Assembly (NCBI GenBank): GCA_030161315.1 | Contig: BSQW01000005.1 | Location: 42,376,274 to 42,440,273 of the forward strand | Source: Eutrema japonicum | Taxonomy: Eukaryota > Streptophyta > Magnoliopsida > Brassicales > Brassicaceae | Reading direction: 5' to 3' | DNA: 64,000 nucleotides | Shown: piece after piece, positions 45,901 through 57,041 of the stretch | How the letters are laid out: every line of letters begins with the position of its first letter | Position numbering within the stretch: the stretch's first letter is position 1 | The notes under the pieces: model-generated | The model's database searches: none | The model's input: only the letters and a program-made list of their open reading frames with translations | Told to the model about the DNA's origin: nothing | Program-made: the position numbers and the translations under genes

Positions 45901-46606
45901 GCTTACACATATTGTTTATGAGTGTCCACAAATTGTACAGGTTGATCAGATGAATACTACCGGGACATCGATTCCCACATGGTTAGTTGAGATGGTGCGT
46001 GGCCCTACTTTTGTTCCAAGTGTTTATCCGATGTATTGCACTCGGGGGTATGCTTTTAAGGCTTTTCGTGATGGGAGTTCAAGGACAACATGCAACTACG
46101 GTATTTCGTCTACATCCGGATAATTTGTCTACTACGGAATACTCCGCGAAATATTAGAAGTCAAATATCCAGGAATGATTGGTTTGAAGTGCATTGTGTT
46201 CTATTGCGATTGGTATGATCCAGTGGAAGGTCTACGTCAGGACGAATTTGGTGTGACATCTGTTCACGGAGGCAAGCGACATCGGAAATACGATCCATTT
46301 ATTCTTGCTTCACAAGCAGACCAGGTTTCCTACATTCGATACCCCCGTGTTAGGAACAAGCAAGATCCGTGGATTGCAGTAACATCCATACAACCAAGAG
46401 GAATGATATCTGGTGTTTCCGAGCATGATCCTTTACAGGAAATGCCAATTGCTAATTTAGGTGAAATCGAGCATTCTCTAGAGGTTGACCTTGTGGTTGA
46501 CTTCACCGGCATGGGCGAACTATTTGAGGATTCTGAAGAAGAGAGAGGAGAATTTGATGAGGAATCCGATTCAGCTTCTTCAGATTATTCATCGGACTCA
46601 GAATAG
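42957..46606 (+). pseudogene. TNP2/TNPD-type CACTA transposase, one in-frame stop
   Basis: Exon 1 (42957-45042) encodes an N-terminal transposase-associated domain with Cys/His residues (YCPCPKCRNHRLVS). The TNP2 domain follows, including VYLGLSTDGFNPFG, MLSGWSTHGRLACPYC and HNLDVMHIEKNFFDNIMNTV. Introns fit well: 45043-45133, 45666-45760 and 45861-45940, all GT-AG. Exon 2 (45134-45665) carries the DUF4218-like part (FFDVMEHLPIHL, RWMYPFERYM). Exon 4 carries the DUF4216-like part (YYGILREILEVKYPG, CDWYDP) and an acidic Asp/Ser/Glu tail to 46606. The only lesion seen is a TAA at 46121-46123 between these parts. Predicted role is cutting at the transposon ends. If translation stops at the TAA, the DUF4216 part is lost. 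Confidence 0.88.
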
Positions 46607-48120
46607 TTTTTGTAAAAAATATTTTATATGCATTTATTTTTAAGTAACAAATTTATGAAACTTTTTTCACATGCTTTAATTAGTTGTACGAATATTTTTA
46701 ATTAATAAGGATTCTGCCTATACATCTATATCATTTTATTCATCAGTTTCAGAATAAATTTGTCACAATGTTTTTTCATATGCATCTATTTTAATTAAAC
46801 AAAATTTTCAAAATTGTTCAAATGCTTAAATATGGTGTACGTATTTTTAATACATTTAACTCTACATTCCGACCATTTTCCGACCGGACACAAAACGCGG
46901 TCGGTAATTGGTCGGGAATGATTCAATTATATTTGCCCCGGCTAAAACTTGTCCCGGGTAAATCTTCCCCCGGCTAAAAAATTCCTTGGTGGTCGGAAAA
47001 TGGTCGGAAACTTTCAGAAATTCCGACCAAATTCCGACCAAATTCCGACCAAATTCCGACCATTTGAGCGGTATAAATATTGATATGGACTATGTTTAAT
47101 ATGGTTAGATATTCTTTGATTGGTCGGAAAATGGTCAAAATTTCTCGACATTTCCGACCAAATTCCGACCCATTGGGGTTTCGAAACCTCAAAACGCATA
47201 AATATTGATATGGACTATGTTTAATATGGTTAGATATGATCTTTTGAAATAATTAAATGTCCATAAAGCTTAAGTAAAACAATTTTGGGCATATAATAAA
47301 AAACCTACAAGAAACCGAAAAGTATAAGTATAAGGTTAATGTTTCGTTATGAAATGTTTAACTCAATATACTTTCAATTTATAAAAACATCATATACTCT
47401 ATTAAATGTTTATTTTGGGGCATATATTTGTTAGACATAAGATGTTTACATGTTTTTTAAAGAGTATACAGTTTCAAAATTAAGAGTTTTTAACCCTAAA
47501 CCCTATATGGTCGGAAATTGGTCGGAAATATCAAGGAATTTCCGACCAATTTCCGACCAATATAGATAAATAGTCGGAAATTAGTCGGAAATTATAAGGA
47601 AATTCTAAAGTTTTATGTTGGATTTATAAACCCTAAACCGTGTATGAAATACTAATTTTTATCTTAAGAATCAATATTCTTGAACATCTAATCCAAACCT
47701 TACAAGAAAACGAATAGTGTAAGTATAAGTTATATGTTTCGTTAAGAGAGGTTAAACCCGTTCTCTTATCGATTCATAAAAATCGTCATATACTCTATTT
47801 ATGTTTACCTTGCCATATTGTTTTCATACCTATGATATTTAGATGTTTTATACGGTATTCAATTTTAGAATTTCATACCCTATACCCTATCTGGTCGGAA
47901 ATTGGTTGGAAATTTCCGACCAATTTCCGACCAATGTAATTTTTTTTCGAAAAAATGCCAAGTGTTAACAATATATATCAACCCGAGACACGCAATATTA
48001 TGAATGGTCGGAATCCTGTCGGAATTACCGACCGATTTCCGACCAGAATGAAATTAAACCCGCGAAAATTAACCGCTAAATGAAATATTCAGGCGGTTTC
48101 GTATTTTTCGAAAACCGACG
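46607..48120. repeat. Central CACTA non-coding region with internal TTCCGACC repeats
   Basis: Contains clusters of GGTCGGAAATTGGTCGGAAA-type motifs at 46865-46915, 46990-47170, 47510-47590, 47890-47935 and 48005-48040, between the two genes rather than only at the ends. A block with ATAAATATTGATATGGACTA is duplicated at about 47075 and 47200. Confidence 0.8.
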
Positions 48121-49209
48121 GAATTCCGACCACCCCTAAATCTAAATACCTGTACCGCATCGTCTTCTTCATTTCTTCATCGATCTCTCTTCTCTCTCTC
48201 CGATTCTCTCTCCGCCGACCGCCTGAGCTCTCGCCGGTAAGTGCCTCTTCCTCTTCCTTCTCTTCTCTCCCTCTTCCTCTTCCTTCTCTTCTCTCCCTCT
48301 TCTTTTCCTCTTTTCTTCTTGGTTTGTAGATCGCCGCCGGAGCAGCCGTCCGCTGGAGCCGTCGTTCGTCGCCGGAGCCGCCGTCTCTCCTCCCGCCGCC
48401 GTCTCTCCTCCCGCCGCCGTCTTCTCCCGCCGACAACTTATCACCATGTAAGGATGTTAGTTGTTTAGTTTGAGTTTTGTGGTTAGATTAGAGATTAGGA
48501 TGATAGTTCTTATGATTTGTGGTTAGATTTGTGAGATTTGTGGGTTAGATTGGAGATTAGGATCTTAGTTCTTATGATTTGTGGTTAGATTTGTGAGATT
48601 TGTGGGTTAGATTTGTAGGATTTGTTGTTAGATTATAGTTTTTGGATTTGTTGTTTACACATAGTGTTTTTCATAATTTTTTTGGATTTTTTGGTTTAAT
48701 TAGATTTTTTGGATTTGTTGGGTTTTTTACACAATTGGATTTTTTGGATTTTTGTTATAAATATAAAACTTTAATAGATAATTTTTAGATTAAAAATACA
48801 AAAATCTATTTTTTAAATGTTATAAAAATCATGTATATAACACATTTTTAAATCTAAGATATTTTTAAGATTTTTTGGATTTTTTTTAATTTAATCATTT
48901 GTATAATTAATGAATTTATTATTACTCTTTTTCATAAATTTCTTATAATTTTATGAATTTTTGAAATTTTCATAAAAACTGTTTGTCTAATTTTCATAAT
49001 TTTTTCGAGTTTTTCGTAATATTTTGGGTTTTTGGTAATTGTTACGGTTTTTGGTCATTGTTTCGCGTTATTCTGAATATTTTAATAGTAATCGTTTTTT
49101 CTTTTGCGAATCAATATTATAGTTTGCGTTTTATTTATAGTTTGCGTTTGCGTTTAATATCTAACAAATTTTGCGTTTTTTTTTCAGGTCGTACTAGGGT
49201 TTCGCGAAC
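48121..49209 (+). promoter_or_regulatory. Probable promoter and 5' UTR of the TNPA-type gene
   Basis: An abrupt CT- and GC-rich stretch at 48160-48440 holds a 27-bp tandem duplication (CTCTTCCTTCTCTTCTCTCC) and CCGCCGTCTCTCC repeats. A GT donor may follow at about 48238. A T-rich stretch runs from 48450 to the AG at 49187-49188, looking like a long leader intron before the ATG at 49210. The exact transcription start is not visible. Confidence 0.45.
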
Positions 49210-49435
49210 ATGACCATCGGTGGTTCTTCTCAAGGGATGCAACAACCTCGACGTACCGGTGGTTCGACTCGAGGGGCAGAACCACCAAGTCCGGCCGCAT
49301 CGACTATCCCCGAGTCGCAGAGTCAAGCTCCTCGAATCATGACCATCGAGGAGTTAGTCTAACAACCGGGCCGGGACTTGCACATCCGGCTTGATCCACA
49401 TCGAGTTGGAAGATCGACATGGTAAAAATCCTTAG

Positions 49436-49481
<46 letters not shown>

Positions 49482-50703
49482 ATATCAAGTTTATAGTTTA
49501 TCTTTTTTTTGTAGGTTTGGTATATCGAACAACGGGATTAGCAAGGCCATTATGAGGATGTTCCATTCGATCCTCGACAAACCGTACAAGAAGTTTTCAG
49601 AAGTCCCGTATGATGAGAAGCAAATGTGGTTTAGACAATTTGCGGTAAGTTGTCAATTACTATATTTTTTCCTATATTTATAAGTATTTTTTAATATTTT
49701 GCTAAGCATTTTTATTTATGTTTTCGTAGCAAGAGTTTACATGGCATCCTTCTCACACTGTCACGGTGGAAAAGTTATTTATGAAGGAAGCGAGTACGCA
49801 GTTCAAGAGACACATGAACGAGTGGAAGAAAAAGTGGAGGAAAGGGGAAGACAAGCCGAAAGGCTTGAATTTGGAGGTTTGGAATCACTACGGACCATAT
49901 TGGCAAGAACCGGAGACAGAGAAACTCTCGAAGACTAATTCGGGAAACCGAAAGAGTGAGCGCAACGGGAAGGGCCAATACATCCACAACTCCGGATCGA
50001 GCAGCTTCCAGACCCGAGAAATTCAAATGGTAATCTTTTATTGTTTACATTGTTTTCTCTATTTAATTAATTATTAAATTATTTATTCATATTTAATTTT
50101 ATTCGTTTTTACAGACTAATGAGGCCGGAGGTGTGCGTCCGGATCATTTGGCCTTAATGAAGAGGTGCCACACGAACAAGACAACCGGGCTTATTCAGGA
50201 TCCCCTCATAAGGGAGATCTACGAGAACGTGACGAAGAAGAAGACCGACATCGAGCTGACCCAACAGTCACAAGGTGACTCCTCCTCCTCCTTCGAGATG
50301 TCGCGGGAAGCGGTCAACCATCTCGTTATGAACGTAAGTTTTTTTTTTCTTATAGTTTTACATTATAATTTATTAAGCTCTAATTTATTTATATTTTATA
50401 CAGGAATTTCCCCTTGATAAAAAAGGGCGGCGTCGCGGGGGTTTGGGTACGATCCCGTTTATGGACGACGGCTCTTCTTCGGGTTCTTTTTTCTCTGAAG
50501 ATCTCATCCAGCAGAATGAAGAGCTCAAGTCCAAAGTAGAAGCTTTGGAGGCGGCGAAAACGGACACCGAATTCAAGTTAGGTGCCACGCAAGATGAGCT
50601 TTCGGAGGCGAGGTCAGATATCGCTAGCATGTCGTCTTGGATGAGAGCGAAGTTTCCGGATTACCCGGGAACGGGATCCGGATCCGGATCCGCAAATATT
50701 TAA
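49210..50703 (+). pseudogene. TNPA-type (Ptta/En/Spm) transposon protein, one in-frame stop
   Basis: Five exons with GT-AG introns: 49210-49421, 49515-49644, 49730-50029, 50115-50333 and 50404-50703. Exon 1 encodes a Gly/Ser/Gln-rich N-terminus ending MTIEELV, then TAA (49360-49362), then QPGRDLHIRLDP. The single stop interrupts an otherwise open gene. Exons 2-4 give the plant transposase (Ptta/En/Spm) domain, with MFHSILDKPYKKFSEVP, NEWKKKWRKGEDKPKGL and VWNHYGPYW. Exon 5 gives a predicted coiled coil (IQQNEELKSKVEALEAAK) and a Gly/Ser tail. TNPA-like proteins bind the subterminal repeats and support excision. Initiation at MTIEELV does not bypass the stop. Confidence 0.85.
49439..49479. repeat. 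(AT)n microsatellite in TNPA intron 1
   Basis: About 40 bp of uninterrupted AT repeat within the first intron. Confidence 0.95.
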
Positions 50704-50890
50704 TAATGTTAATGTTTAATGTTTTACAAACACTTTTTCTTATTTCTAAACTATTTTATTTTCAAATATTTTAATGTTTAATATTAATTTTAATGTTTAA
50801 TGTTAATTTTAATTTTCGAATAAATTTATTTTTAATTTAATTAAATTAAATTAATAATATTCATAATTTTTAAAATAATTTCAAAATAAT
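50704..50890. other. CACTA TNPA 3' region
   Basis: AT-rich 3' flank of the TNPA gene before the right subterminal repeats, with repeated TTTAATGTTTAATGTT stretches. Confidence 0.5.
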
Positions 50891-50894
50891 ATAT

Positions 50895-51340
50895 TTTGTC
50901 GGAATTTAGTTGGAAATTAGACCGGTCGGTAATTTGGTCGGAACTTAGCACGGTCGGAATTTGGTCGGAAATTAGGCCGGTGGGAATTTGGTCGGAACTG
51001 AGAACGGTCGGCATTTGGTCGGAAATTAGGCCGGTCGGAATTTGGTCGGAAATTAGGTCATCGGACTTTTGTCGGTACATCGTCGGGTATTATTATGGTC
51101 GGAATTTGGTCGGAACTTAGTCTGGTCGGTATTTAGTCGGTAATTTGCGTATCGGACTTTTGTCGGCAAATCGTCGGGTATTATTATCGTCGGAATCTGG
51201 TCGGGAATGCGCTGGTCGGAATTTCGTCGGGAATTTCCGACCATATTTGATTTCCGACGCGATAGTTCCGACGGGTAAAATTGGTCGGAAATTCGTCGGG
51301 AAAGATATTTTCCGACCGTTTTGCGACCAATATACCCGTC
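50895..51340. repeat. CACTA right subterminal repeat array
   Basis: About thirty copies of GGTCGGAA/CGTCGGAA, including a run of units with GGTCGGAATTTGGTCGGAAC and AATTAGGCCGGT spaced 30-40 bp apart. Unlike the left end, the units here are mostly in one orientation. Confidence 0.9.
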
Positions 51341-51363
51341 GGAAATCGAGTGTTTTCTTGTAG
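51334..51363. repeat. CACTA right terminal inverted repeat
   Basis: GTCGGAAATCGAGTGTTTTC then TTGTAG, the inverted match of the left end at 42421. Confidence 0.9.
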
Positions 51364-52819
51364 TATCATTAGGTTAAATCTAATAACATAGTGCTAAAAC
51401 CAGCGAAAGAAAAATGATATTCTCACTAGACTCGTGTATGTATTTTTGCAAAAGACCTAAGAGAAACACTTGTAAAGAGTTTTAAACACATAGCCAACTA
51501 AACTAAGCATTGTAACAACTGTGATTTTTTTTTTCTTTTTTTTAATTTAACGTAATACTTATTTCGAATGAACCAACTCATGGGAAGAGATTAAAATATT
51601 GATAACGATGTATCTTTCTGGGATATTAGATTCTCTATGGACCTAAGAAGACCGTACGTAACAATCATCAAAAGTAGTAGAAGGAAGATGGTAGGGGACC
51701 ATAAACATGACGTAAATAATAGGGTAGATTTTCATATAAGACGTAGCAGAAGCTAAATAACAAGCTTGGCTTTTGAGTGGAAAGAGACGTCTACTAGACA
51801 TATCACTTGAAGAAAATATAAAAAAATCATTGTTAATCTGGTGTATTTTTTTTTTTTAAAGCTTTTACTATGCAAATTTTCTTGAAATGGAGCGTAAGAA
51901 ATAAGTATTATTGACCTTAAAAAAAAGGATTAAATCAGCCACGCGTGAGACTCGGAAGTTTTTTGTTTGTTTTTTTTTTTTTTTTTTTTGGTAATAGTAT
52001 GCGTGAGACTCGGAAGTTGCTTTCACCTAATTCAACAAGGCAAAACTTTAAGTCGTCATCGACGTTTCACCTACCCTACGCTCCTGCCGCTTAATGCAAA
52101 ACTTTGAGATACAGATTTTAGTTTAAGGCGATGAGTATTTTATTTCCTCTTTATACTCCTCTATTATACCTCGTGCCAAAAATGAGTATTGTTGATTTGG
52201 TTGTATGAAATAAATCAGTAAAACAACGTTTTTCTTATTAAAATTTTAGTTTAAGGCGATGGTTGATGTATAAGGATTAATTTTTCAAACTCGCGAACAA
52301 TGAATGTTTTGTATCCAATGTGTAACATGAGATGAAACTAGTAGAGTGTAAATTCTATTGTTACTTTTATAATAGAATAAAAAAACTTAAGTAGCATATA
52401 CTGAAACTGTAGATGGAAAAGTGTTATATAATATCCAATGAATTTACTATTTTGCTGACGTAGAAACATCTCGTCCCTTAGTGGATAAGCATTGAGAAAC
52501 AGATACCATGCTACTTCGCCGTCTCGCTTCCATACTCTGCTTACCAATTTTAATGTGTTTTGGGGCTTTTTGGTATACGAAAAATAATTCAATACTATAC
52601 GAAAAATGTCTCACATATATTTATGTAAACCTATTATTATTTTCGTATTCATTGTCATAAGGTCGATCAAATTAAATCATGGGTCAACGATATGTCACGT
52701 TTCAGTCTCCTACTCATCAAGTGGCAAAACTCTACTTGGTTTATTCTAGTGTAGATTTGTTTGAACTAAATTTTTGCATACTAGCAATATATTAGGTGTT
52801 TGCTTTTCACTTATTGCGT
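51364..52819. other. No firm gene
   Basis: Flank right of the CACTA element. An 84-codon minus-strand frame (52338-52592) with KLVSRVWKRDGEVAWYLFLN has no recognisable family. The rest is AT-rich sequence with poly-T runs. Confidence 0.35.
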
Positions 52820-53060
52820 CTATGCAAGGCCATATATTTCTCTTAGAAATTTGTAAGAAAATAATGTATAGTAGATACTATGATCAAAACAAAACAACAA
52901 ATTCTAAATTAGTAACAAAAATGGCGGCCATATTGGGTGTGTAGTTTTATCCTCAATTATTATAGCATAGATGATGTGTTTTTGCCTTTTGGATAATGAA
53001 ATTAAATGGAAGTTGTGTACCTAATTATGGTTCTACAATAGACGACGTGTGGAATTGGAA
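52820..53060. repeat. Dispersed repeat shared with 35575-35830, unit 2
   Basis: Same ordered blocks as at 35.6 kb, including AATGGCGGCCATATTGGGTG and CTACAATAGACGACGTGTGG, with scattered indels. Confidence 0.85.
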
Positions 53061-53480
53061 ACATTGCAGATTGTCTTGCTACGTTATTTAGGAGTTCAGG
53101 ATATACAAATTAACATACAATAACGATTCTATACACTATACAAGTAAGGACAAATAGAAATCCTTTATGTAATATGAGTGACTTATCTTTATCACCTTTT
53201 GGATGCTTATACCTTTTTGGTTTTGACTTGTCATATGAACGTTAGGATAAAATGGGCTCAATCAAGCGAGTAAAGATCAAAGATTGCATATTGATGTATC
53301 CGAAAACTTACTTTACGGTTATATTATATTCAATTGAACACAACAACAAATATTAAAATGGCTAGCAACTGAAAATATCCCACTTGTTATTCGACGAAAT
53401 ATGAAATAATTTAACAGTGAAATCAGCCACATATATCGCTCACGACGTTCCAATTTCACTCCGGCAATTATTCTTGTCGG
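53061..53480. other. No gene recognised
   Basis: AT-rich, nothing supportable. Confidence 0.4.
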
Positions 53481-54340
53481 AAGCAAGAAACAAGTAAAAG
53501 TAACAAATGATGCAAAATCGATTCGATCGTCTGGTTTTCTGATATCTATTTTCGTTATGGACCTTAACTGTGGGCTCTGTTTTTGTGGACCTTTTTGATC
53601 TTGGGTTTGTTTTCGATGGATTCTTATGTCTTGTAATTTCTAAGTTGCCTATTGGTTATATGATGATGCCATTTAATAAAGTATTTATAAAAAAAAAAAA
53701 CAAATTACGTACGTAAGATAATGAAGAGGAAAGACGTCAGAAATGGAAAATTTGGGAAAATCAATTGGCACAAATCACCAATGAATCTTTTTATCTTGAT
53801 CACGCCTTACTAATTTATAAGATTTTCTCTGATTTATTGGCTTAACTAGATTATAACATGTGCGTCCGTACGGGAATATTTTGTTTTTGTTTATGAAACT
53901 TTGTAAAATAATAATTTGTGTTTATTCTTTTTGTTTAGATATAATTTATTTTTGTAGATTTAATTTTCGTAATATATATTCACAAATTTATTTTGTGTTT
54001 AGATATAATTTACTGGCTTAACTAGATTATAACATGTGCGCCCGCACGAGAATATTTTGTTTTTGTTTATGAAACTTTGTAATATAATAATTTGTGTTTA
54101 TTCTTTTTGTTTAGATATAATTTGTTATTGTAGATTTAATTTTCGTAATATATTCACAAATTTATTTTGTGTTTAGATATAATTTGTTTTTGTAGATTTG
54201 ATTTTAGTAATATGAGACACATATTTATTTTGTGTTTAGATAAAATTTGTTTTTATAGGTTACATTTTCGTAATATGAGACGCTTATTTATTTTGTGGTT
54301 ATACATAATTTGTTTTTGTAGATTTCAATCATTCTGTAAA
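53481..54340. repeat. Partial, diverged copy of the duplicated unit with Helitron ends
   Basis: AAGTAAAAGTAACAAATGAT near 53493 and the stretch 53672-53880 match 2898-3145, the region upstream of DUF295 copy A and the Helitron 3' end. The DUF295 coding itself is absent. The CTTAACTAGATTATAACATG end with a weakened hairpin occurs at 53841 and again at 54017 (period 176 bp), followed by four TTTGTGTTTAGATATAATTT-type units to about 54320. Confidence 0.75.
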
Positions 54341-54771
54341 TATGTTTAATTATTGTAATATGTAAATAGGTTAGGGTGGTTTTTGTGTTAAGATATCATT
54401 TTTTTTTAATGATAGTTATGGAAACAAACCGATGCTATTAATATGAATATTTCATACATTGGTAGTTTTGTATAATCAAAATTAAATTACTAATTAAGAT
54501 CCTACGAAACAAACTATCATATTCTCTTGAGTAGAATTGTTAAATTAAAACAAATAACATGTAATTAAATTTGATAATAACAATATAACACTTGTTTTGA
54601 CAAAAAAAATATATTAACATTTGTTTACATCTTAGAATATCCGTATATTGAATTTGAACCGAACATTGATTTATTATCATTCTCTTGTTTGTTATCATTC
54701 CAACTCATCTTTAGTGTTTCGAAGTTCCGTGACTGATTCAAGTTTCTTACGTCCGAAGCAAACCTACTCAA
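54341..54771. other. No gene recognised
   Basis: AT-rich until about 54700, where base composition shifts toward the exon that ends at 54772. Confidence 0.4.
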
Positions 54772-54926
54772 TCACGTTGGATTCTCCGGCAGTTTAAACC
54801 TTAGCATGGAGCTGCTGCTCAACACTCTCCTTAGCTTTCCCTCGGATCCAACAATCTGAGGATTCTCGTCTAACACTCGTTCAGGCCAGTCCATGTCCGG
54901 ATTCCCTACTGGTTCGAGACTCGAAA
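54772..54926 (-). pseudogene. Unrecognised C-terminal exon
   Basis: Minus strand open frame from FSSLEPVGNPDMDWPERVLD through DENPQIVGSEGKLRRVLSSS and MLRFKLPENPT to a TGA at 54772-54774. Composition and codon use look coding, and the upstream side (TTTTTTAAAGTAAAATATTT) looks intronic. I do not recognise the protein. The segmental duplication starts inside this exon (54867), so the left copy at 1-59 is presumably the same exon cut by the window edge. Confidence 0.4.
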
Positions 54927-55409
54927 ATATTTTTTCAGATTTTTTTTAAAGTAAAATATTTTTGTTTGGAAACAGGGATAAAAAAAGGGAATAATAGATT
55001 TCCGGAATATGAATAGACTAAACTTAAAAAATTCATTGTTTGGTCACAAAATAGCACTCTACTCTAATAGATTAGATATATCCTTATACTATTAGTATTT
55101 ACATGAAATCCATATAATAGAATGTCAATTTATTGTATCAAGGAAGAAGGCACTACAAGATAAAAGATTGCCTTCTTACTTGCAACATTTCTGAGTAATG
55201 GGGCGGTTATTCGCATCTTAAAACTGAATTCTCAATCTTCGCAACAAATAAGTAAAAACTATAACCCATAAGAGATTCGTCTTAGGAAGGAAATCACAGC
55301 TGTTCATGAATCAGTTGAACAGACGAAGCTGGCGTGTTCTCAAGCCCGAAAAGAAAAATCTGAGATATTTGTAGAGAAGGAGATTCAGCAGCAATCGTAA
55401 AAAGCTGGC

Positions 55410-56612
55410 ATGGAAGAATCTGCCAAGAAAGTACTCGCTTTGAAGAAGGAGTTTGACCCCGAATTCGCAAAAAAGCTTGAAGTGCAGTTGACTGAGACAT
55501 ATAACGAGATCGATGAGTCGCAGAAGCAAATGGAGACTGCAAAAGCATCGGATATGGATTCTGTTAATGGTGTGAGTTTGGAGTTGAATGAAGCAAAGGG
55601 TTTACTCGAGAAACTTGTGGAAGAAGAGAGGTCTTTGCAAGAGTTAGTGGAATCTCTTAAAGCAGAACTAAAGAATGTGAAGACGGTGCATAGTGAAGTT
55701 GAAGCGAAGGAGGCTGAAATTGAATCTATGGCTGGAGATCTTCATATGAAGCTTAGCAAAGGTAAGAGTGAGCTAGAAGAATGTGTTGCAGAAGAATCTA
55801 AAGCAAAGGCTGCTTTGGAAGATATGATGTTAACCTTAAATCATATATCTTCTGAGACAGAAGCTGCTCGACGAGAAGCTGAGGAAATGCGAAACAAAGC
55901 CGAAGAGTTAATGAAGGAAGTGGAAACCGCACATCTCGCACTTGAAGACACAGAGCTAAATTTGAGAGTTGCTCTAGATGAAGTCGAAGAAGCAAAAGCT
56001 GCTGAGACAAAGACCCTTGAACAGATAAAGTCAATATCTGAAAAAACCAACGCCGCACGTAATTCGACATCATCTGAGTCTAGAGCTCAATGCATCACAC
56101 TGTCTCAGGAGGAGTTTAAGTCTTTGAGCAAGAGAGCTGAGGTATTCGATAAGTTAGCGGATATGAAAGTGGCGGCTGCATTGGCTCAGGTAGAAGCAGT
56201 GAGAGCTAGCGAAAACGAGACACTGAAGAAGTTGGAGACAACACAAGAGGAGATTGAGAAGCTAAAGACTGCAACACAAGAGGCATTGAAGAAATCAGCT
56301 ATGGCTGATGCTGCTAAGAAAGCGGTTGAAGGAGAACTCAGGAGGTGGCGCGAAAGAGATCAGAAGAAAGCAGAGGAAGTGGCGTTGAGGATTCTTGCAG
56401 AAGCCGAGGCGAAGATGTCCGCTGAATCATCACCACAACATCACTACAAAGCTACGAAACAGAAACCTATCCATAACAAACTGGAGAAGACGAAAACTTA
56501 TGTGGTATCAAAGAAAGTGCTTTTGCCGAATCTAAGTGGAATCTTTAATAGAAAGAAGAATCAAGTTGAGTGGGGTTCTCCTTCTTATCTCCCTGGAGAG
56601 AAACCCTTTTGA
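55410..56612 (+). CDS. WEB-family coiled-coil protein, copy C (3' exon, probable pseudogene)
   Basis: 400 codons from MEESAKKVLALK to PGEKPF, differing from copy A at only about six residues (for example NHISSET for NQISSET, KTLEQ for KALEQ, AQCITL for AQSITL, KKSAMAD for KKAAMAD, KTYVVS for KTSVVS). Homologous coding upstream (EIAAV/ITAVHESVEQTK from about 55287) is in the same frame but ends at TAA 55398-55400, where copy B has a Tyr codon. No splice site that would skip this stop is obvious, and the N-terminal exons are absent from the preceding sequence. If made, it would be an N-terminally shortened coiled coil. Confidence 0.75.
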   Translation: MEESAKKVLALKKEFDPEFAKKLEVQLTETYNEIDESQKQMETAKASDMDSVNGVSLELNEAKGLLEKLVEEERSLQELVESLKAELKNVKTVHSEVEAKEAEIESMAGDLHMKLSKGKSELEECVAEESKAKAALEDMMLTLNHISSETEAARREAEEMRNKAEELMKEVETAHLALEDTELNLRVALDEVEEAKAAETKTLEQIKSISEKTNAARNSTSSESRAQCITLSQEEFKSLSKRAEVFDKLADMKVAAALAQVEAVRASENETLKKLETTQEEIEKLKTATQEALKKSAMADAAKKAVEGELRRWRERDQKKAEEVALRILAEAEAKMSAESSPQHHYKATKQKPIHNKLEKTKTYVVSKKVLLPNLSGIFNRKKNQVEWGSPSYLPGEKPF

Positions 56613-56968
56613 TGATTTCTTTTTCAAGATTTGAACTTTTGTTGTTGTGAAACAATCAGAAAGTTGTGTGCGTAAGAAGGTTGTGATTTGTTTTTTTCCT
56701 TACATAATAAGCTTCAACATTGAGACAAAAAGACTGAAAGTGAGTTAATTACACTGAGGCCTGAGCTAACATTTATCAGAAGCTGAGAAGATCAATTCAT
56801 ATATAGTCAAAGAGTCATCATCAACCAAACGATTAATAAAGTAAAGGGACAAATGCAAAATGTCATCTCAAAAGAAATACTCTTTTTTTTTTTGGTTCAT
56901 CAAATCTTAAAAGAAAGAAGGATATATGTCTGTTACACTAACTGGAGACGGCATTGCGGATGCATGAC
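56613..56968. other. WEB copy C 3' region
   Basis: Same as 1748-2041, with the same internal deletion relative to copy B. This shows that A and C descend from one already-deleted ancestor. Confidence 0.6.
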
Positions 56969-57041
56969 TCAGACGGCATTGCGGATGCATGACTCAGACG
57001 GCATTGCGGATGCATGACTCAGACGGCATTGCGGATGCATG
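56948..57041. repeat. 25-bp tandem repeat, four units
   Basis: GACGGCATTGCGGATGCATG plus five bases, repeated four times without visible differences, against two units at 2082-2127 and one at 10474-10498. This is a recent copy-number change at the end of the DUF295 gene. Confidence 0.92.

Larger units (their letters stand above)
42421..51363 (+). mobile_element. CACTA (En/Spm-like) DNA transposon, nearly complete
   Basis: Terminal inverted repeats CTACAAGAAAACA at 42421 and its complement ending at 51363, each leading into CGATTTCCGAC. The ends miss the leading CA of the usual CACTACAAGAAAAC, and I see no clean 3-bp target duplication. Inside are subterminal arrays of GGTCGGAAAT units, a TNP2-type transposase gene (42957-46606) and a TNPA-type gene (49210-50703), both in the forward direction. 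Length, about 8.9 kb, is normal for an autonomous CACTA element, but each gene has one in-frame stop. Confidence 0.9.

Noticed and set aside
48089..48447. Arg/Glu/Gly-rich minus-strand frames
   Set aside because: Complement of the CT/GC-rich leader upstream of the TNPA gene; low-complexity, no domain.
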